DNA of 64,000 bases from Rhizobium sp. JAB6 (lineage in GTDB: Bacteria; Pseudomonadota; Alphaproteobacteria; Rhizobiales; Rhizobiaceae): contig NZ_PYJQ01000009.1 of assembly GCF_003024605.1 (NCBI RefSeq), forward strand, positions 806,001-870,000. Reading direction: 5' to 3'. This document shows positions 9,405 to 16,548 of this stretch, piece by piece. A program made the position numbers and the translations under genes. The stretch's first letter is position 1. Every line of letters begins with the position of its first letter. Under the pieces are notes generated by a model. It was not told the origin of the DNA, searched no databases, and worked only from the letters and a program-made list of their open reading frames with translations.

Positions 9405-9443
9405 TTCGGGCCTCTTTTCTCACGGAAGAGGCCCGAATTATTT
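9405..9443 (+). terminator. Rho-independent terminator after sciP
   Basis: Perfect 12-bp stem (TTCGGGCCTCTT at 9405-9416 and its complement at 9426-9437) with a 9-nt loop and a short T-rich tail. It begins 34 nt after the sciP stop. Confidence 0.85.
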
Positions 9444-9609
9444 GTCGAAGTGTGCCCTAACGGTTAAGCCTGCCCAGCGCTAAAGGGCCTGGCCCGACCG
9501 TATTTTCGACATCAACTTAAACGGAACGATCCGTTACCAATCTCGATGGTTGGCAGATGCCAGAGCACATGCAATCCTTGCTCCATCAGACGCGACAAGG
9601 AAGAAAATC

Positions 9610-9891
9610 ATGGATATTCGCAACGAAAACAATGCATCCGGCGGCCGTTATGTCGCAACCGTCGACGGCCACGAGGCGGAAATGACCTTTTCCCGCACAT
9701 CTCCCAAGCTGATCATTATCGATCACACCGGCGTGCCCGATGCTCTGCGTGGCAGAGGGGTGGGCCAGGCGCTGTCGCTTCACGCCGTCGAGGAAGCGCG
9801 GCGCGGCGGCTGGAAGATCATCCCGCTCTGCCCCTTCTTCAAGGCGCAGGCGCAACGTCATGACGACTGGCGCGACGTCGTCAATCTCTGA
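9610..9891 (+). CDS. Small GNAT-like N-acetyltransferase (COG2388/YjdJ type)
   Basis: 93-residue minimal GNAT-fold protein of the COG2388 type. The pattern DHTGVPDALRGRGVGQAL carries the acetyl-CoA-binding R/Q-x-x-G-x-G/A motif (RGRGVG), followed by a helix and the sequence WKIIPLCPFF common to this group. The ATG at 9610 follows a purine-rich AAGGAAGAAAA. Substrate is unknown; members of this family have no settled function. It stands alone between sciP and fliJ. Confidence 0.8.
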   Translation: MDIRNENNASGGRYVATVDGHEAEMTFSRTSPKLIIIDHTGVPDALRGRGVGQALSLHAVEEARRGGWKIIPLCPFFKAQAQRHDDWRDVVNL

Positions 9892-9970
9892 TGCGCGGAG
9901 GCAAAGGCAGTATATCGCGCGAATGTGCAGGCAAAAATCCGTCCGCTCGGCCGGATTGCTTCTCAAAATG

Positions 9971-10016
9971 CAAAAGCTGCGCATGGCCGGCCCCGTCACG
10001 GCCAGTCATGCGCAGC
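9971..10016 (-). terminator. Candidate terminator downstream of fliJ
   Basis: Inverted repeat of 10 bp (9976-9985 and 10007-10016, arms GCTGCGCATG and its complement) with a further GGCC pair inside; on the minus strand it is followed by TTTTGCATTTTG. It lies about 90 nt past the fliJ stop and may equally be a processed 3' end. Confidence 0.5.
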
Positions 10017-10107
10017 CTTCAATACCGCCGCCATACCCCTTCGCATTCCAACGATGGACCCGCATCGCCATGATGCTTGATCCGAAGGAGATGACGCAAT
10101 TGGGATC

Positions 10108-10470
10108 TCAGGCGCGTGCCCGCGCCGGACCCGAAGCATCCCGCTCTTCGAGTGCTGCGGCCTTGGCATATTCGGCCTGCATTTCCTCGAGCGAGTTTTC
10201 CAGTGCCTCTTCCTGAACCTGCAGCTCACGAATCGACACCTGCAGATTGTCCGCACGCTGGCGTGCAGCCTTGGCAAAGGTCGGGTAGGCGAAGTGGCTC
10301 GGATCGGAAATGCCGGACTTCTTCTCCTCGACGACGATCTGGCTTTCCAGCTCCTTCGTCATGCGGTCAAACTCCGCCATCATCATCTGCAACTGCTGCA
10401 GCTGACGGCGTTTTTCGTTCACCTGAAATTCTTTCAGGCGAACAAGGCTCTCACGTGACTTCATACGCAT
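10108..10470 (-). CDS. fliJ: Flagellar export protein FliJ-like coiled-coil protein
   Basis: 120-residue, almost wholly helical coiled-coil protein with the FliJ pattern: a basic start (MKSRESLVRLKEFQVNEKRRQ), heptads through residue 60 and a second coil ending in ALENSLEEMQAEYAKA. FliJ is the small stalk of the flagellar type III export ATPase FliI. It lies next to and divergent from ctrA, a neighbourhood seen in Rhizobiales. The start could be either of two methionines two codons apart. Length is at the lower end for FliJ. Identification rests on fold pattern and context, since FliJ sequences are poorly conserved. Confidence 0.75.
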   Translation of the reverse strand: MRMKSRESLVRLKEFQVNEKRRQLQQLQMMMAEFDRMTKELESQIVVEEKKSGISDPSHFAYPTFAKAARQRADNLQVSIRELQVQEEALENSLEEMQAEYAKAAALEERDASGPARARA

Positions 10471-10905
10471 TACTCCCGTGATGCGAGACCCCGGCTCTCG
10501 ATATCCCCGTTCGCCGCACCGCTTTGAGACGGCTTGGTTAAAAAAATTTCCAGCGATCTTAATAAAAGCCTACCGCTGGTAACCTTTCGTTTACGGGCAT
10601 CGTTAATGATAGGCGCAATGATTTAAGGCTCGGTAAATGTTGCGGTCGGAATTCGGCATATCGGCATTGGTGAGTCGGATGAATCACTTGGCGTTGGTTG
10701 TTAATGCGATACTTTAGGAGTCGATTTCACTGATTATCGTTGGAAAACAGTGTAATGGAAAAATTATTTAATAAATTCGATACGACTTGCCAGAGTGAAT
10801 CAGAATTTGTTAACCATTACATGGCAGCTTCCAAATCAAGCAGTGATTTGATCGGTATCGCGTTAAGGGGCTGACGACCTTTCGGCGGCGGTAAAGGGGA
10901 CAATT
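10471..10905. promoter_or_regulatory. Regulatory region between fliJ and ctrA, with GANTC cluster and CtrA-like half-sites
   Basis: 435 nt without a gene. Four GANTC (CcrM methylation) sites fall in 130 nt: 10672-10676, 10681-10685, 10718-10722 and 10797-10801. TTAA half-sites occur at 10538, 10559, 10603, 10623, 10701, 10768 and 10863, and a TTAACCAT at 10810-10817. No full TTAA-N7-TTAA pair was found. In Caulobacter, ctrA is controlled by promoter methylation and by CtrA itself; the layout fits a similar scheme but is not proof. Confidence 0.7.
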
Positions 10906-11607
10906 ATGCGGGTTCTACTCATTGAAGACGATAGCGCGACGGCGCAGAGCATCGAGCTGATGCTCAAATCCGAAAGTTTCAACGTCTATACCACCGATCT
11001 CGGTGAGGAAGGCGTCGATCTTGGAAAGCTCTACGACTACGACATCATCCTTCTCGATCTCAATCTTCCCGATATGTCCGGCTACGAAGTGCTGCGCACG
11101 CTGCGCCTTTCGAAGGTTAAGACGCCGATCCTCATCCTCTCCGGCATGGCCGGCATCGAGGACAAGGTTCGCGGCCTCGGCTTCGGCGCCGACGACTACA
11201 TGACCAAGCCTTTCCACAAGGACGAGCTGGTCGCCCGCATTCACGCCATCGTCCGCCGCTCCAAGGGCCATGCCCAGTCCGTGATCATGACCGGCGAACT
11301 GATCGTCAACCTCGACGCCAAGACCGTCGAAGTCGGCGGCCAGCGGGTGCATCTGACCGGCAAGGAATATCAGATGCTGGAGCTGCTCTCGCTGCGCAAG
11401 GGCACGACGCTCACCAAGGAAATGTTCCTCAACCACCTTTATGGCGGCATGGACGAGCCGGAACTGAAGATCATCGACGTCTTCATCTGCAAGCTGCGCA
11501 AGAAGCTGGCAAACGCCGCCGGCGGCGCCAACTATATCGAAACGGTCTGGGGCCGCGGCTACGTGCTGCGCGAGCCCGACAGCAGCGATTTCGCCGAAAG
11601 CGCCTGA
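10906..11607 (+). CDS. ctrA: Cell-cycle response regulator CtrA
   Basis: Master cell-cycle transcription factor of Alphaproteobacteria, 233 residues. Receiver domain 1-118 with acidic pair Asp8/Asp9 (LIEDD), phosphoacceptor Asp51 (ILLDLNLPD), switch Ser79 (LILSG) and Lys101 (YMTKPF). OmpR-type winged helix 125-225 with [12 protein letters not shown] and the end [11 protein letters not shown]. It binds TTAA-N7-TTAA and controls division, flagella and DNA methylation genes. Phosphate should come through CckA and ChpT (chpT is 1.3 kb downstream). The negative partner sciP is 1.5 kb upstream. The long upstream region carries GANTC sites. A strong terminator follows. Confidence 0.98.
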   Translation: MRVLLIEDDSATAQSIELMLKSESFNVYTTDLGEEGVDLGKLYDYDIILLDLNLPDMSGYEVLRTLRLSKVKTPILILSGMAGIEDKVRGLGFGADDYMTKPFHKDELVARIHAIVRRSKGHAQSVIMTGELIVNLDAKTVEVGGQRVHLTGKEYQMLELLSLRKGTTLTKEMFLNHLYGGMDEPELKIIDVFICKLRKKLANAAGGANYIETVWGRGYVLREPDSSDFAESA

Positions 11608-11639
11608 GCCGCCTCCCCGTTTTTACCGCCGGCATGCAG

Positions 11640-11670
11640 AAATCCCGCCTTCCGAGGCGGGATTTTTATT
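11640..11670 (+). terminator. Rho-independent terminator of ctrA
   Basis: Stem AAATCCCGCCT (11640-11650) with its complement at 11655-11665, 4-nt loop TCCG, and a T-rich tail TTTTTATT. It begins 33 nt after the ctrA stop. Confidence 0.9.
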
Positions 11671-11687
11671 GGTTCCTGAAAATGGAA

Positions 11688-11715
11688 CGAAAAAAGCCGC
11701 CTCAAAGGGGCGGCT
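11688..11715 (-). terminator. Rho-independent terminator of the receiver gene
   Basis: On the minus strand a 7-bp stem (AGCCGCC arms at 11695-11701 and 11709-11715) is followed by a run of T (AAAAAA on the plus strand at 11690-11695). It faces the ctrA terminator, insulating the two convergent genes. Confidence 0.8.
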
Positions 11716-11741
11716 GTCTGCTGCAATCTATCTCGTCTCAT

Positions 11742-12104
11742 TCAGGCGGCGGCGGCGCGATTGCCGAAGATGGCCGTGAGAATCTTGCGATCGAAGGGCT
11801 TCAGCAGAAAATCCGTGGCGCCCGCGCGCTTCCCGGCCATCAGCTTGCGAAGATCGGCCTCGACAACGCAGTAATAGATCTTCACATCCTTGCCTTCAGG
11901 CATGGCGCGGATGTTGGCGATGAGATCGAGCGCCCCATCCATGCCGGCGTCGACGATCAGATAATCCGGAATTTCGGCTTGGCAGCGCATCAGCGCTTCG
12001 CGGGCATCCCCGGCTTCACTCACGAGAAAATCCAGTTCGGACAGGATCCGTTTGCCGACTTTGCGTACGACATCCGACGTATCCGTAATCATGAACCGCT
12101 GCAT
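11742..12104 (-). CDS. Single-domain response-regulator-like protein with degenerate receiver
   Basis: 120-residue stand-alone receiver domain. It keeps the phosphoacceptor Asp52 (YLIVDAGMD) and Lys102 (FLLKPFD). The acidic metal pair near the N-terminus is reduced to Asp8-Thr9 (ITDTSD), and the switch Thr/Ser is replaced by Val80 (IYYCVVEA). It therefore probably phosphorylates poorly or not at all and may act by binding. It lies between ctrA (convergent) and chpT (same strand, 200 nt upstream), which suggests a role in the CckA-ChpT-CtrA relay, but it is neither DivK nor CpdR by sequence. A terminator follows; another, after chpT, separates it from chpT. Confidence 0.82.
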   Translation of the reverse strand: MQRFMITDTSDVVRKVGKRILSELDFLVSEAGDAREALMRCQAEIPDYLIVDAGMDGALDLIANIRAMPEGKDVKIYYCVVEADLRKLMAGKRAGATDFLLKPFDRKILTAIFGNRAAAA

Positions 12105-12244
12105 GTGTGAGCTCCCTTACGTCACCGCCATCGTCCGATGTCGGCTTCAAATTGAAACGATAGGAGCAGCAAGCTAAGGATTCGTTACCGCTACATTGTC
12201 AATTGAGCGGACAACCTCAAGATTGCACAGAATTTTTGACACAC

Positions 12245-12281
12245 GAAAAAATAAGCCCGCAGCCGGTGACCGACTGCGGGC
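12245..12281 (-). terminator. Rho-independent terminator of chpT
   Basis: On the minus strand an 8-bp stem (GCCCGCAG at 12274-12281 pairing with CTGCGGGC at 12255-12262) is followed by TTATTTTTTCG. It lies 23 nt past the chpT stop. Confidence 0.88.
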
Positions 12282-12304
12282 GAAAACGAGGATGGATCGA
12301 ACCG

Positions 12305-12952
12305 TTATTCGGCTGCCATCGCCGCAACGAAGGTCAATTCCTCCGGCGTCGCATTATAGGAAAGCTCCATGCCGCTCTCCTCGGCAAGAAGCACCGTGTA
12401 GTAGGGCTGGATCGAATGTGCATCGATGGCCTCCTCCAGCGTGCCGGAGCAAATCTCGGCGAACTTCGGCGGAATGCGCATCAGCCGCCCCTTGGCGGTG
12501 ATCCTGAATTTTGCCTCGAATTCGGGATTTTCGAGTGTCACTTCGATGTTGCCGCCGCGCGGAATGGCGCCATAGGCAACGAGGAAGAGATTGAGCAGCA
12601 GCTTCACGCGGTTCTTGGCGATGATAGCGCGCGGACCGACCCAGCTGACCTCGGTCTTTTTCTCGGCAGCGGCGAAATCCTTGGCGGCCCGTTCCGCTTC
12701 GCCGGTGTCGATCGAAGCACCGACGGAGCCGGAGGCGCCGAAGGCAAGCCGCGCGAATTTCAGCCGGACGGAAGCGTTGAGCGCGCTGGTGCGGATCAGA
12801 TCCATCGCGTCGGCGTCGGCACCACCCTCGTCGAGCAGCTCCAGGCCATTGTTGATCGCTCCGACCGGCGAGATCACGTCATGGCAGACGCGGCTGCACA
12901 GCAGCGCGGCCAGATCCGGTCCGGTCAGAGTGAGATTGGGATTTTTCGACAT
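12305..12952 (-). CDS. chpT: Histidine phosphotransferase ChpT
   Basis: Dimeric phosphotransferase that passes phosphate from the hybrid kinase CckA to CtrA and CpdR. 215 residues. The phosphorylated His is His24 in LLCSRVCHDVISPVGAI, followed by NNGLELL, matching the DHp-like helix of ChpT. The C-terminal half is a degenerate kinase-like domain without ATP motifs, as in the Caulobacter structure. The ATG is at 12952. It is divergent from eipA; the shared intergenic region holds a near-consensus CtrA site that could serve either gene. Confidence 0.95.
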   Translation of the reverse strand: MSKNPNLTLTGPDLAALLCSRVCHDVISPVGAINNGLELLDEGGADADAMDLIRTSALNASVRLKFARLAFGASGSVGASIDTGEAERAAKDFAAAEKKTEVSWVGPRAIIAKNRVKLLLNLFLVAYGAIPRGGNIEVTLENPEFEAKFRITAKGRLMRIPPKFAEICSGTLEEAIDAHSIQPYYTVLLAEESGMELSYNATPEELTFVAAMAAE

Positions 12953-13065
12953 TCATTGTCTCCTGAATGCTGGCAGGGCAAAGCGAATGGTCCACCTTGC
13001 CACGGTAAGGTTGCTCGAGGGTTTCGCAGCCAGTGTACCGCGCGCCATAATGACACCATATTTGG

Positions 13066-13080
13066 TAAACCGATTGTTAA
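13066..13080 (-). promoter_or_regulatory. Near-consensus CtrA binding site between chpT and eipA
   Basis: Read on the minus strand: TTAA, 7 nt, TTTA, one mismatch from the CtrA consensus TTAA-N7-TTAA. It lies about 170 nt before the eipA start and 114 nt before the chpT start. A GANTC site follows at 13114-13118. As I recall, Brucella eipA is activated directly by CtrA, so eipA is the more likely target. Confidence 0.65.
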
Positions 13081-13249
13081 GACCATCGACGCAAAATGCG
13101 TTCATCACCATCAGACTCGTTCGCGCGCGAATCGTCCAGCGATGGAAGGGCGGAAAGTCTGAGATCAGGGGCATGTCGTGCTGGGGCGTTTTTTCGAATG
13201 CGCCGGCATCCTTGCCCCGACTACCGACCATGATGAACGGAAGACTTCC

Positions 13250-13861
13250 ATGCGCTATGAATTCCTGAAGAGAATGCCAAGCTTCGGCACCAGAACGCTC
13301 GGTCTCGGCCTGATTCTGGCCATTGTCGCATTCGTGAGTTTCGCATTGCCGATCCGTCAGGCCTCTGCCGCGCCTACCAATCAGTATTCGGCCCAGGAAA
13401 TCGTCGATGCGGGCCACTCCTTCTTCGGCTCCACCAGCGGTGGCCTTGCCAAGGTGGTCGAGCGAGCCTTCCAGCAATATGGCCTGCCGAACGGCTACAT
13501 CCTAGGCCAGGAAGGCTCCGGTGCGTTCCTCGCCGGCCTGACCTATGGCGAAGGCCAGCTCAACACCAAGAATGCCGGCGAGCATCCGCTCTACTGGCAG
13601 GGACCATCACTCGGCTTCGACTACGGCGGCCAGGGCACCCGCGTCATGATGCTGGTCTATGATCTGCCCAGCGTCGACAGCGTCTATACCCGCTTCGGCG
13701 GCGTCAGCGGCCAGGCCTTCGTGGTTGCCGGCTTCGGCATGACGGTCCTCAAGAACAACAACATCGTGCTCGTTCCGATCCGCACGGGCCTCGGCGCACG
13801 CCTCGGCATCAACATGGGTTATCTGAAGGTCACGCCGAACCCGACCTGGAACCCCTTCTGA
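13250..13861 (+). CDS. eipA: Envelope integrity protein EipA (DUF1134)
   Basis: 203-residue exported protein of the DUF1134 family. Residues 1-42 form a signal peptide: basic start (MRYEFLKRMPSFGTR), hydrophobic core near 17-33 and a cleavage site after SAA. The mature part carries the family pattern EIVDAGHSFFGSTSGGLAKVV, ILGQEGSGAF and the end KVTPNPTWNPF. In Brucella, EipA is a periplasmic protein needed for envelope integrity and is controlled by CtrA. The ATG at 13250 gives a proper signal peptide; longer in-frame starts do not. Preceded by a CtrA-like site, followed by a terminator. Confidence 0.92.
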   Translation: MRYEFLKRMPSFGTRTLGLGLILAIVAFVSFALPIRQASAAPTNQYSAQEIVDAGHSFFGSTSGGLAKVVERAFQQYGLPNGYILGQEGSGAFLAGLTYGEGQLNTKNAGEHPLYWQGPSLGFDYGGQGTRVMMLVYDLPSVDSVYTRFGGVSGQAFVVAGFGMTVLKNNNIVLVPIRTGLGARLGINMGYLKVTPNPTWNPF

Positions 13862-13901
13862 ACCGATCTTCCCATACGGCCTCCCAAGCAGCACACGCCT
13901 C

Positions 13902-13932
13902 GGCCCGCGTCACTTGCGGGCCTTTTCTTTTC
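13902..13932 (+). terminator. Rho-independent terminator of eipA
   Basis: 7-bp stem (GGCCCGC at 13902-13908, GCGGGCC at 13916-13922), 7-nt loop and a tail TTTTCTTTT. It begins 41 nt past the eipA stop. Confidence 0.9.
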
Positions 13933-13988
13933 GTAAATCAGGCTCTACGCCGATAAACCATATCCGCGTTAAACGCTTGCCCGTGTGG

Positions 13989-14003
13989 CTAACCCATGAT
14001 TAA
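13989..14003 (-). promoter_or_regulatory. Possible CtrA binding site before the coiled-coil gene
   Basis: Read on the minus strand: TTAA, 7 nt, TTAG, one mismatch from TTAA-N7-TTAA. It ends 46 nt before the GTG start at 14049, a position that overlaps a likely promoter. A GANTC lies at 14051-14055, just inside the gene. By eye only. Confidence 0.45.
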
Positions 14004-14048
14004 TCATTTCATAGACCTTGAACATAACTCCAGGATACTGGCTGCGTC

Positions 14049-15260
14049 GTGATTCAATTTGCTCTCTTGTTCGGATTGGGCTTTCTGACGGCCGCTCTAT
14101 TGGTCTTTCTCATCGCGCCGGCAATCCATCGTCGTATCGTCTGGTTCACCGAAAAACGCCTTAGGGCGACCATGCCCTTGAGCCCGCAGGAAGTGCGCGC
14201 GCAGAAGGACATGGCACGCGCCCTCTTCGCAGCCGAAAACGCGCGGACGGAACATGCTCTGACGCAGGAGCGCGACAAGACCGTCGCGCTGCAGATCCAG
14301 AACGGCAAGCTTCAGCAGGAAGCAAGCCGTCTTTCCGCCGCAAGCGCGGAGTTGCAGACGCGCATCGACGATCTGGAGGTGGAGGCAGGTGAACTGCGCT
14401 CGCGCCTGCGTCACGAAGAGAGCTATATCAGCCAGCTGAAATCGAGCATCCATGCCGCCGAGCAGGCCAGCGCCGAGAAGGAGGCAGATATCGACAGCTT
14501 GCGCAAGCGGATGACGAAAATGGGTGCCGATGCGGACAATCTCAGGATCGATCTGGCGGCCCGCGAAACCGAAATCGAGAGCCTGAAGCTGCGCATCAAC
14601 ACATTGCGCGACGAGCGCGATACGCTGCGCCGGGATCTGAACGCAGCAAACCTGCGCGCTGCGGATGCCGAACAATCGCTGCGCCAGGAAAGCGACAGGA
14701 ACAAGCGGCTCGAAGAACGCCTCGATCGCGAGATCGCCGGCAATGCCGACAAGGAAACCGCGATTGAACGCCAGGCCCAGGATGTTACCCGCCTCAGGGA
14801 ACGGCTCGAGGCGGCCATCACCGAATCGAAGGAAGCCGGCAAGGCGCTGCGCGCCGCAGGCCTCACGCCACCGAAGAAGACGGCAAGAACACCGAAACTC
14901 GCTGCCGCGCCGATGATTGCCGGCAGCCCCAGCGAGCAAGGGTCCATAGCCGCGCCGCCGCAGGCAATGGAACCGGAACGAATAGTGGAAGATGAAATCG
15001 CCCAGATGACGGAAGAGGTTCGCAATCGGGCCGCCGCTCTGTCGGACCGCCTGCTGAAGGCCCGCACGCCGGCCCATGACGATGCCATGCGCGAAGAAAT
15101 CGCCAAGATCGCCGCCAATATGGTCGCCCTGACGGCGCTTAAAGAGGGCGACGGCTCGCCGATCTTCGATCTGCTGCCGAAGAATCGAGAACCAGTTGAG
15201 CCCGGCGCTCGCATCAGCCTCGCCGACCGTGTCGCCGCCATACTGCCGAAGCATCCCTGA
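14049..15260 (+). CDS. Membrane-anchored coiled-coil protein of unknown function
   Basis: 403 residues. One N-terminal membrane segment (about 5-25, FALLFGLGFLTAALLVFLIA), then a long coiled coil (about 45-275, rich in A, E, R, L with heptads), a Pro/Ala-rich linker (275-315) and a short C-terminal helical domain (315-403, ending ISLADRVAAILPKHP). The start is GTG at 14049; the membrane segment follows at once. The layout resembles bacterial scaffold or division-associated proteins, but I recognise no named family. A possible CtrA site precedes it, and the gene sits directly after eipA, so a cell-cycle or envelope role is a guess. Confidence 0.85.
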   Translation: MIQFALLFGLGFLTAALLVFLIAPAIHRRIVWFTEKRLRATMPLSPQEVRAQKDMARALFAAENARTEHALTQERDKTVALQIQNGKLQQEASRLSAASAELQTRIDDLEVEAGELRSRLRHEESYISQLKSSIHAAEQASAEKEADIDSLRKRMTKMGADADNLRIDLAARETEIESLKLRINTLRDERDTLRRDLNAANLRAADAEQSLRQESDRNKRLEERLDREIAGNADKETAIERQAQDVTRLRERLEAAITESKEAGKALRAAGLTPPKKTARTPKLAAAPMIAGSPSEQGSIAAPPQAMEPERIVEDEIAQMTEEVRNRAAALSDRLLKARTPAHDDAMREEIAKIAANMVALTALKEGDGSPIFDLLPKNREPVEPGARISLADRVAAILPKHP

Positions 15261-15280
15261 ACGCAGGGGCACAAGCCCGC

Positions 15281-16111
15281 TTAGATGCGCCCGTTCTTTG
15301 CCGCCATCTCGAAAAGGGCGATACCGCTTGCTGTCGCAACATTGAGGCTATCCAATCCGGGAACCTGCGGAATCCGCACGCTGCCGAACGCGGAAAGAAC
15401 GCTTTCGGGCAGGCCATCCCCTTCCGCGCCGACCACGAGCGCCATGCGCTCCGAAGCCGGGACGTCGCGAATATCCGACGCGCCACGCGGCGACAGACCC
15501 CAGATCGCAAACCCGTATCCGGCAAGCGATGCGAGCAATTCGGGCCCGCCCAACTGCCGGCAGTAGGGCACGGTCAGGATCGAGCCGACCGAAACCCGGA
15601 GCGCCTTGCGATAGAGCGGATCGCAGCAGCTTTCGTCCAGCAGCACCGCAGCCGCGCCGAAGGCCGCGGCATTGCGGAACATGGAACCTATATTGTCGTG
15701 GTTGGAAATACCGCAGCCGACGAGCACGAGCGACTGCTTCGGAAGACGATCAAGAAAGGCGTCGATCCCGCTTTCCGCCGCCCTATGCCCCAGGGCCAGA
15801 ACACCGCGATGCAGATGAAAGCCGACGATGCCGTCGAGCACCTCAGCATCGGCGACATAGATTGGAACGTCGTCGGGGAAACTATCGATGATATCGCCAA
15901 GTCCCGTGACGCGATTCTTGAGGAGCAGCACCTTTTCGGCGGCGAAATCGCCAGCGGCCGCATGTGCGTCGGCAAGAAGCCGCAGCACGACAGTTCCTTC
16001 CGCGATGAACCGGCTGTCGCGGCCCGTGAGATCGCGTTCGCGGATGTCACGGAATTCGGCGATGCGCGGATCGTCGGGATGCGTAATCTCGATCAGCCGC
16101 CCGCTCATCAT
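15281..16111 (-). CDS. TrmH/SpoU-family RNA 2'-O-methyltransferase
   Basis: SPOUT-class methyltransferase, about 276 residues, with a substrate-binding N-terminal part (1-115) and a knotted catalytic domain. SpoU motifs are visible: SNHDNIGSMFRNAAAFGAAAVLLD (motif 1, with catalytic Asn and Arg), LVVGAEGDGLP (motif 2) and IPQVPGLDSLNVATASGIALFE (motif 3). The target RNA nucleotide cannot be read from sequence. The start is one of two adjacent ATGs (16111 or 16108); both follow a close GAGG. The upstream gene's stop at 16122 is only 10 nt away, so the two are likely cotranscribed. Confidence 0.92.
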   Translation of the reverse strand: MMSGRLIEITHPDDPRIAEFRDIRERDLTGRDSRFIAEGTVVLRLLADAHAAAGDFAAEKVLLLKNRVTGLGDIIDSFPDDVPIYVADAEVLDGIVGFHLHRGVLALGHRAAESGIDAFLDRLPKQSLVLVGCGISNHDNIGSMFRNAAAFGAAAVLLDESCCDPLYRKALRVSVGSILTVPYCRQLGGPELLASLAGYGFAIWGLSPRGASDIRDVPASERMALVVGAEGDGLPESVLSAFGSVRIPQVPGLDSLNVATASGIALFEMAAKNGRI

Positions 16112-16121
16112 CCTCGAACCG

Positions 16122-16499
16122 TCAATTGGACAGCGATATGGTCGCCACGATGCGGCCGATACCGTAGTCGAAGACGATGGCCTGGCGCTGGCCGCCGGCA
16201 AGCGTGCCGTAGAACAGCACCTGATTGCCCGACAGAGCTGTGGACTGCACCGTAAAGCCCGCCGGCAGCAGAGCCGTCACGGCAACGGGAGCATCGGACG
16301 GGATACCGGACGCCGCCTGGCCCGCGGGCTTGGCCGCCGGCTTCATCGTCTTGTAGACAACGGCGCCGAAGACGGCCATAAGGCTCACCACCATGACGGC
16401 CGCGGAGACGATCTGCAGGCGGATCATCTTGCGTCGGACTTTCTCCAGGGCCGGATCGAGGGGCTTTTCCTCTTGATCGTCTGGCTCGAGATTCGTCAT
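16122..16499 (-). CDS. Small single-pass membrane protein, unknown function
   Basis: 125 residues: an acidic then basic N-terminus (MTNLEPDDQEEK ... KVRRKMIR), one membrane segment about 27-47 (IVSAAVMVVSLMAVFGAVVY), and a small outer domain with the conserved-looking end RQAIVFDYGIGRIVATISL. It resembles short uncharacterised alphaproteobacterial proteins located beside RluA-family genes; I cannot give a secure family name. The ATG at 16499 is chosen because upstream in-frame methionines lie inside the divergent rlu gene. It overlaps nothing and precedes the TrmH gene by 10 nt. Confidence 0.82.
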   Translation of the reverse strand: MTNLEPDDQEEKPLDPALEKVRRKMIRLQIVSAAVMVVSLMAVFGAVVYKTMKPAAKPAGQAASGIPSDAPVAVTALLPAGFTVQSTALSGNQVLFYGTLAGGQRQAIVFDYGIGRIVATISLSN

Positions 16500-16548
16500 T
16501 GATGCGTCCTTGCTTCCAGTAGAGCGCTTTGCGCGCCGGAGAATATGT

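Noticed and set aside
10538-10562. Two TTAA copies near fliJ as a CtrA site
   Set aside because: The spacer is 17 nt, not the 7 nt required; kept only as half-sites in the ctrA upstream entry.
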